Positions 58,312 to 64,000 of a stretch of 64,000 nucleotides of DNA are shown here, in pieces. The stretch spans positions 10,857,664 to 10,921,663 of the forward strand of contig NC_133220.1 of NCBI RefSeq assembly GCF_040436345.1, read 5' to 3'. Every line of letters starts with the position of its first letter. Positions within the stretch are counted from its first letter, which is position 1. Origin of the DNA: Pagrus major (Eukaryota; Chordata; Actinopteri; Spariformes; Sparidae). Position numbers and translations under genes: made by a program. Under the pieces are notes generated by a model, which worked only from the letters and a program-made list of their open reading frames with translations, did not search any database and was not told the DNA's origin.

Positions 58312-61300
58312 TTAGTCGACGATTTGAAACGACTTGTGTACCGCCGAGGTGACGTCATTCACGAATGAGGACTTAGACATCCCTTGCTGTGGGGAAAGAA
58401 GTTAAATATCAATCAGGGTTCCACCTCAGTAATTATGCTGAACTTGCAGTAAGTGACACATTGACAAACTAAGTGTGCTTTGCTCATGGCAATTTGTAGA
58501 CAATGCACATCCAGTTGGGGTTCTGAATGTGTTCGTACCCTGGAAGAGTTATCATAATGCATCTCGCTAATGCGCTGTCCTACGTGTGGAGACACAGTCC
58601 AGCAAGTGTCCTCAAACCTGAGCTACTAGATTCCTCAGCCGTGTCCTATTCACTTTCACTGGGCACTTCCCTAAGACCGACGCCTAATCCGTGCAGCTTT
58701 CTCCTTCAGTTTCTCACAAATACCTGAGAGAGGTGTGGACGTTTTAGCTGAGGGTAGGGAACAGAGATGACACACCCAACCCATGACAGATCTTGGCACT
58801 GAGTGTAAAGCTTCAACTCACCCTTTTCAGGAAGCTTTGTAAGTCTTTTGCTGACCACAAGTTGTAGAGGAGCATGGCTGCAGCTTTTTTCGATTTGGGC
58901 AAGTATCTGAAAGGAGAGAAAGAATTGTTAAAGATCAGTTTGGACTTGTTAAAATCTAACACGCAGACAACATATAAAACCCCGATGAGTCATAGGTATT
59001 CCCCGTATCTTGAATCATCTTATCTATTCATTTAATCACCTTACCCATTTTGGCTGATATCTTTCAGTGAGTTTATCAGGTTGTTGTTCAACAAGTGCTT
59101 GCTCATCTCAGGCTCCTTCAAAAGCAGGCAGTTGGCGGTCTGGCAGGCCATGGCCAGCGTGTCATCGGACTCGTTCCCTTTCTTGGTGCCTGCGCTCAGG
59201 GTGCTCAGCAGTCCCGGCAGGGCTTTACGAGCTTCAGTAACAAAGCAAACACAACCCAGTGGCTGTTATAGTCAAGCAAACACTTGTAAAACATGTGAAT
59301 GATTGTTTGAAATGACGGATTTCAAAGGTAATGACCCACATCTGACATCTGCTGACATTCTAAAAAAAAAAAATTTTTTTCATATATGTTTGTGTGTCAG
59401 TCGCTTTTAATCATATTCATGTTTGAAAAGGCAGTTGACGTTTTAGAGAAGAGGAAATATTTAAGAAGGGAATGAATGAATGAATGTTTGCAAAAGCAAC
59501 ATATGACCAGTTTTTGTCTTGCACATGCTTCTTACCTAAGCTATTTTGCAGGTTCGGGTTCTTGGTCAGGTTTCCTACCAAAGCCACGGCGCTCCTCTGC
59601 AGGTTGGGTTTGTTTGACTGTATAAGAGGACTAATAGCTTTAAGGCCATTCAGTTTCTGCACAATGATGTGGCTCATTACATCCGAGACCTGTGAACACA
59701 CGTGACAATATAAAACACTTGGTTAAGTGCACACACATTAAAAAAAAACAGCTTGACTTACAAGTTGTACTGGTGGAAAAATATTTACATTGATCATTAG
59801 CTACGAACTACAAGTGCACAAATGTAAATTAAATGTAGGTTTTTCTGCCCTGGTCAGTGTGTAACAGCACCACACATTTTTCTCTTACAATGCCTTCATT
59901 TGCGGTTAGATTCTGCAGCGTTCCCAAACAGGTTTCCTGTGTTTCTTCTTGCTGGCTGGAGCCAAGCAACGTCAGGTAACTCTGCAGAGTTTTGGAGTGA
60001 ATCAGCCAACCTGCTCCATTAGGGTGTGGATCCTCAACGACGGGGAAGTCAAAGCGGCGCTGGACAAGAAAAAGGGACAGATCATCCTCAAAATGTAGCT
60101 GCTGCGACATTTAGTTTATAGAAATTAAAAAATTCACTGCATGATTCTTTGAAGGATAGGGTCGGAGGAAACGTATGATATGGATTTGAAAATCAGTGTG
60201 TCATGGTGCTATATGTGCGCTGCATGCAACACATTAAAGCCTGACATAACACACAGTAAAACACCTTCGGGAATTCGAGAACAAAAGTCTCCAACTGTAA
60301 TTTGAACTCTTTGAAAAGCTGGATTGCAATTATAATTGTCACAATGTTGGTAGAATTGACGAACGAGTCACACTGAGGAACAGGACTGATGACGAGGTGA
60401 CACTGACAGATGTCTAGACGAACCAACAGGCAGCTGTGGGTGGCGTCTACAAGTATTTCTAATGTGCTGTCAACATTAAAAACATCCCTAAGGCAAAAGT
60501 ATGTTTGTTTGTCTGTTGTGACGATTCACACCTCACGTTCCAACGATTTGCTCTGCTGACTGAAGCAGCCGATGGGGCTGGCGTCGTCCAGGCTGCTGCT
60601 TCTGTTGACGGGCTTTGCCAAAGCTGTGATCCTGCTGAACAGAGCCGGAGCCTCGGCCTCCAGCTGGAACGTCAGGTTGTGCAGGATGCACAAGCAGTTT
60701 TCTACAGACTGTTTTGACAGGGAGACAACACACAGTGTAAAGGGCACGAGTAAGATTCAGCGGAACATGTGTGCTGATATTTGCATTCACACAAATACAT
60801 CAAATAACAGGGTTGGACACAAAAATAGCAACACAGTGCTAATACTCATTAAAGCTCAATTCGTTTAAGCACTAATATGTTCAGTTTCATTATGTCATGC
60901 AGGTGTTGCTGTCACTCTGTCCATATAAAATAAACGGTGAAAATCACTGCTTATTGCACACTGTGATATTTAACCAATAGTAGCTGATAATTAAGCTAGA
61001 ATACAGAAATTGGTGAGGCTGAATTGATCAGAGGCTGAAATCTGTCATAGCTTGAAACAGTTCTTTTAGTTGATTTAAAAAATATGACCAACTAAACTGC
61101 ACAACAAGCAGTGTGGTCCTGAATCTTAACTCAATCACAAGAAATGTATAATTACATAAATGAGACAAGTAGACAATTTAAAGTTATGTTCTCCCGAAAA
61201 AGGAAATTCAATCATTATCCAATCGCCCTCATTCTGATGGAAAGTCGGGTGAAGTTTCAAAGTCCACAACACATTTCTGGAGCTTCACTGCAAGAGAGTG

Positions 61301-63573
61301 CTGCGGCATCCTCCGAAACAACTGAGAAAGAGGGGGACTTGTTTTAAAATGTTAAAATAAAACTGAAAAAAAAGATAAAAAGGTGCCGAACAGGTTGTCC
61401 GACGTAATCCAAGTCTCGTAATCCAATAGACGTTATTTACATCTTCCATTCGCAGTCAAGCTTGTGCACCCACTTCAGCTACAGTGACGATTTAACCTTA
61501 AGGTGTGAATTACGTCTTTTCAGATCAATGTTGGATCTCTGGGCTACCGGAGACTTGGATTACGCCGGACAAGCTGTATGGAGCCACTTTAAGTAGTCTT
61601 TTAGTCCCCATCTACTTCAGTTGTTGAGGAGAACGCCATAATGCTGTTTTTCTGTGAAGCTCCAGAAATGTTTCATGGACTACAAAACTTCACCTGACTT
61701 TCCATCAGCATGAGGGTGAGTAGATAACGATCATTAGTCTGTTTACATGACTGTAAAAAGGCCACCACACTGTAGGTTTCTGTGCATGACTCATCTGTGC
61801 CTTCTGTTGCAGTAGAACTGCTCGCTGCCACAACAGTCGTAGCCGACTTCACACTGCTGCTCATCGCTGTACTGACAGATGTGGTGAAAGACTGATAGAC
61901 GGTGATCGACAGTGACAGATGTGTGTGGTTCACGCTCCAAATGAAGGTGTGACGCATGTGTGTGAGTGACAGAGGGAAACACAGTGAGACAGAGACCAGT
62001 ACGAACAAACACTGATTTTTACCTTATCTTCTGGTTTTTCGGCGTCCACACAGTCTTGGATGTATTTCACCAAAGAGTCGATCAAACCTCGACATTTTCT
62101 CATCGCCTGCCTGTTGCTTTGCTTCGTGCTGCTTAGGTTTCTGTTGAAAACAAAATATATGATAAGTCATGTATGGTATATATTACATGTGATATGTTAA
62201 ACAATGTTTGATACACTGACGTTTACACAGACACACAGATCATAGCGACTGCTATAAGTGTTTAAAATGTAATGTAATGTAAAGAATATTGGGCTTATTT
62301 GTGTTGATCTTGCAGGAAAGATTTCAAGAATTGATTTAACAGAAACTCTTGAGAAACACTTTTCTCGTCTACTTAACAATAGCAATTTTGTACAATCAGG
62401 GAAATGAACAAAACACAGCAAAGTACAGCCTTCCCAGAATGACTACAGGAAGTCAGATGTCAAAAATGAAAGTAGTGTTTTTGCTGACGAAGTATAAGAT
62501 AACAATAGCTGGTTTGATTGATGGTAATGTTATTGAATGAAAACTATTAAAAAGCCTTCAGACTCCGCTGCCAGCTTTTTTATTGTTTCTGACGAGATCT
62601 AATGATTTGGTAAGATGATGAAGGTTCAAGCTATGTGCAGCAAGAAGAAAATAAAAATAATTTCGGTCAATGAAGGCAGATTAAATATGAGAAACAACTG
62701 TCAGTACAATGAAACACATACAAATGCTACACACGACCTTAAAGCTCAATCAAATCTCTACAGCGCTTCAGACAAAATCTATAAAACATGAAGGCAGAAA
62801 TTTTGTGTGCTGTTGTATTAAACCAATTAGTTTTGGCAAAGTGTCGCATTAAATATAACACATTCCTCATACAGGTGACTTAATAACCAACTTTTCAGTA
62901 AATGAAGTCATGTCACTATTGTTGGACTATTAATTTATCTTTGTCCAAGTCTATGATCTTCAGTTAAATGGTAGTTATTTGTATTATTTTACAGAGAACG
63001 TCCGGTAACGTTGCTCTGTAGACCAAACACGTATGAGGAAAAAAAATCTGACATTGCCGTATCTGCCCCTGAACATGCGTTGGCAGCGTTCAAGAGTTTA
63101 AAGTGGCAGTTTCTAAATATATCACGAGGCAAGAAACAACTAGTATCAGTGTGTGTAACAGTGATTGTGGCAACTTTACATCCTCCCTATGACTCATTCA
63201 CACCTATGACTCATTCACATGGTCATGAAAAAAACTGACTTAACCAGTTTTGTACCGACCTTAGCCTATCACGTATCTTTTCTCGCGCACATCATCATTT
63301 TCAAGCAAAATAAATCTTGCACGCTTAATATTTACAGCTGTATTGATGGATGTATATACGTATGTTGGGCTACACATAATCAATAAGATCTTAAGCCTTG
63401 TGTTTTTGCTTACCTGAGACATCCTGTGGTGTGAAAGAAGGCCTCAGGGTCGCCGTTGGTCCAGTCAGGACCTGTTGTGTGAGGCAGGATCACACGCTCC
63501 ATTAAGACAGGCAGGGCGGTCTTCAGCAGGTCCGGCTTCAGGGTGTCTGCAGAGGACAAATTCCAGAGGAGAC
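58312..63573 (-). CDS. pkp1: Plakophilin-1, C-terminal half (gene continues past the right edge)
   Basis: Eight minus-strand exons run 63573-63414, 62140-62023, 60708-60532, 60059-59889, 59689-59536, 59231-59045, 58906-58822 and 58386-58312. They give 1127 nt, or 374 codons plus TAA in phase, about half of the roughly 730-residue family length. The visible part is an armadillo-repeat solenoid with recurring helix signatures: GLLWNLSS, GCLRNLSS, CLCILHNLTF, CLGTLQNLTA, ALVGNLTKN and MLLYNLW. A family-typical loop is DASPIGCFSQQSKSLERE followed by NGAGWLIHSKTLQSYLTLLGSS. The C terminus is FLKRQGMSKSSF...FQIVD. Plakophilin-1 links desmosomal cadherins and desmoplakin to keratin filaments and also has a nuclear pool. 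The N-terminal head is outside the window. It is convergent with tnnt2, as in mammals. Confusion with pkp2 or pkp3 is possible but synteny favours pkp1. Confidence 0.93.
61186..61740. mobile_element. Fold-back element, copy 3, in a pkp1 intron
   Basis: This is the best-preserved palindrome of the family. The left arm (CCTCATTCTGATGGAAAGTC, GGTGAAGTTTCAAAGTCCAC, TTTCTGGAGCTTCACTGCA, AACAACTGA) is the inverse of the right arm (TCAGTTGTTGAGGAGAACGC, CTGTGAAGCTCCAGAAATGT, GGACTACAAAACTTCACCTG, CATCAGCATGAGGGTGAGTA). The centre contains paired GTAATCCAAGTCTC and GAGACTTGGATTAC. There is no coding frame. Confidence 0.85.
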
Positions 63574-64000
63574 CTGGAAAGAAAGATTATAACCTCAGCT
63601 GTTTGAGCAGCACGTCCATCAAACGTTCATTCAATGACAGTGGGAGAAACATTTTTTGTTATAAGAGGCTTCAAAGCAGCATCGCGTTTTATTAATCCTG
63701 GCAGCGCCTGTGCAGTATAAACACCACAGCCTCTTGTATCATCAACATTGTTTCAGTGCCGCACCGTAGCACCAGACCTCAGAGCGACTTCTTTCCTCAG
63801 GCTGTGAGAATTCATCCTCAGCACTCAACCGTAACAAATAAATTAGTTTTAATTTTATGACTTGTAAATAACCAATCTTCTCACTGATCGTCTCGTTTGC
63901 TTACAGTATAGAGGCATCAATATTAAAGTGAGACTGCTTCATAACCAGTTAGAAACTCCTTGTAATGCGTTAAAGGTTCATGTACATTTGACTATTCTAT

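Noticed and set aside
1-64000. CRISPR arrays, operons, phage or bacterial mobile elements
   Set aside because: Intron-split vertebrate genes and vertebrate-type repeats account for the window. The tandem arrays seen have no spacer structure.

Overview
The window is vertebrate nuclear DNA, most probably from a ray-finned (teleost) fish. Genes are split by GT-AG introns of roughly 80 bp to 4 kb. Microsatellites and teleost-style interspersed repeats are dense, and no bacterial or viral gene arrangement is present. Four genes can be assembled exon by exon with reading phase kept across every junction. They are csrp1 (+, 27205-30338, 192 aa), tnni1 (+, 38000-39690, 185 aa), a tnnt2-type troponin T (+, 46644-55630, 270 aa) and the 3' half of pkp1 (-, 58312-63573, gene runs off the right edge). 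A fifth gene, which I do not recognise, has its first coding exon and a second exon at 3950-2862 on the minus strand and continues toward or past the left edge.

Layout. 1-2.9 kb: intron or flank of the unrecognised gene, mostly repeat-derived. 2.9-4.0 kb: its 5' coding exons. 4-26 kb: about 22 kb with no supportable gene, holding microsatellites, a locally duplicated block at 21.8-23.1 kb and several old dispersed repeats. 26.1-30.8 kb: csrp1, including a probable noncoding first exon and a polyadenylation signal. 30.8-36.2 kb: repeat-rich gap. 36.3-39.8 kb: tnni1 with a probable promoter and leader exon. 39.9-46.3 kb: gap containing duplicated blocks, a copy of part of the last tnni1 intron, and a terminal-inverted-repeat element carrying a 40-bp tandem array. 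46.4-55.9 kb: tnnt2 with microexons and transposon-derived introns. 57.0-58.0 kb: an inverted-repeat element lying between the convergent ends of tnnt2 and pkp1. 58.3-64 kb: pkp1.

From general knowledge, the order csrp1 - tnni1 - tnnt2 - pkp1 matches the human 1q32.1 block (NAV1-CSRP1-PHLDA3-TNNI1-LAD1-TNNT2-PKP1). I see no PHLDA3 or LAD1 counterpart here. Two products are partners in one machine: troponin I and troponin T join troponin C and tropomyosin on thin filaments to make contraction calcium-dependent. CSRP1 is a LIM adaptor of the actin cytoskeleton and plakophilin-1 an armadillo protein of desmosomes. I found no convincing new biological system. The most interesting signals are structural: microexons and a tandem splice acceptor in the troponin genes, an unusual troponin T C terminus, a fold-back element ending beside a troponin T splice acceptor, a displaced copy of troponin I intron sequence, and the unrecognised minus-strand gene.
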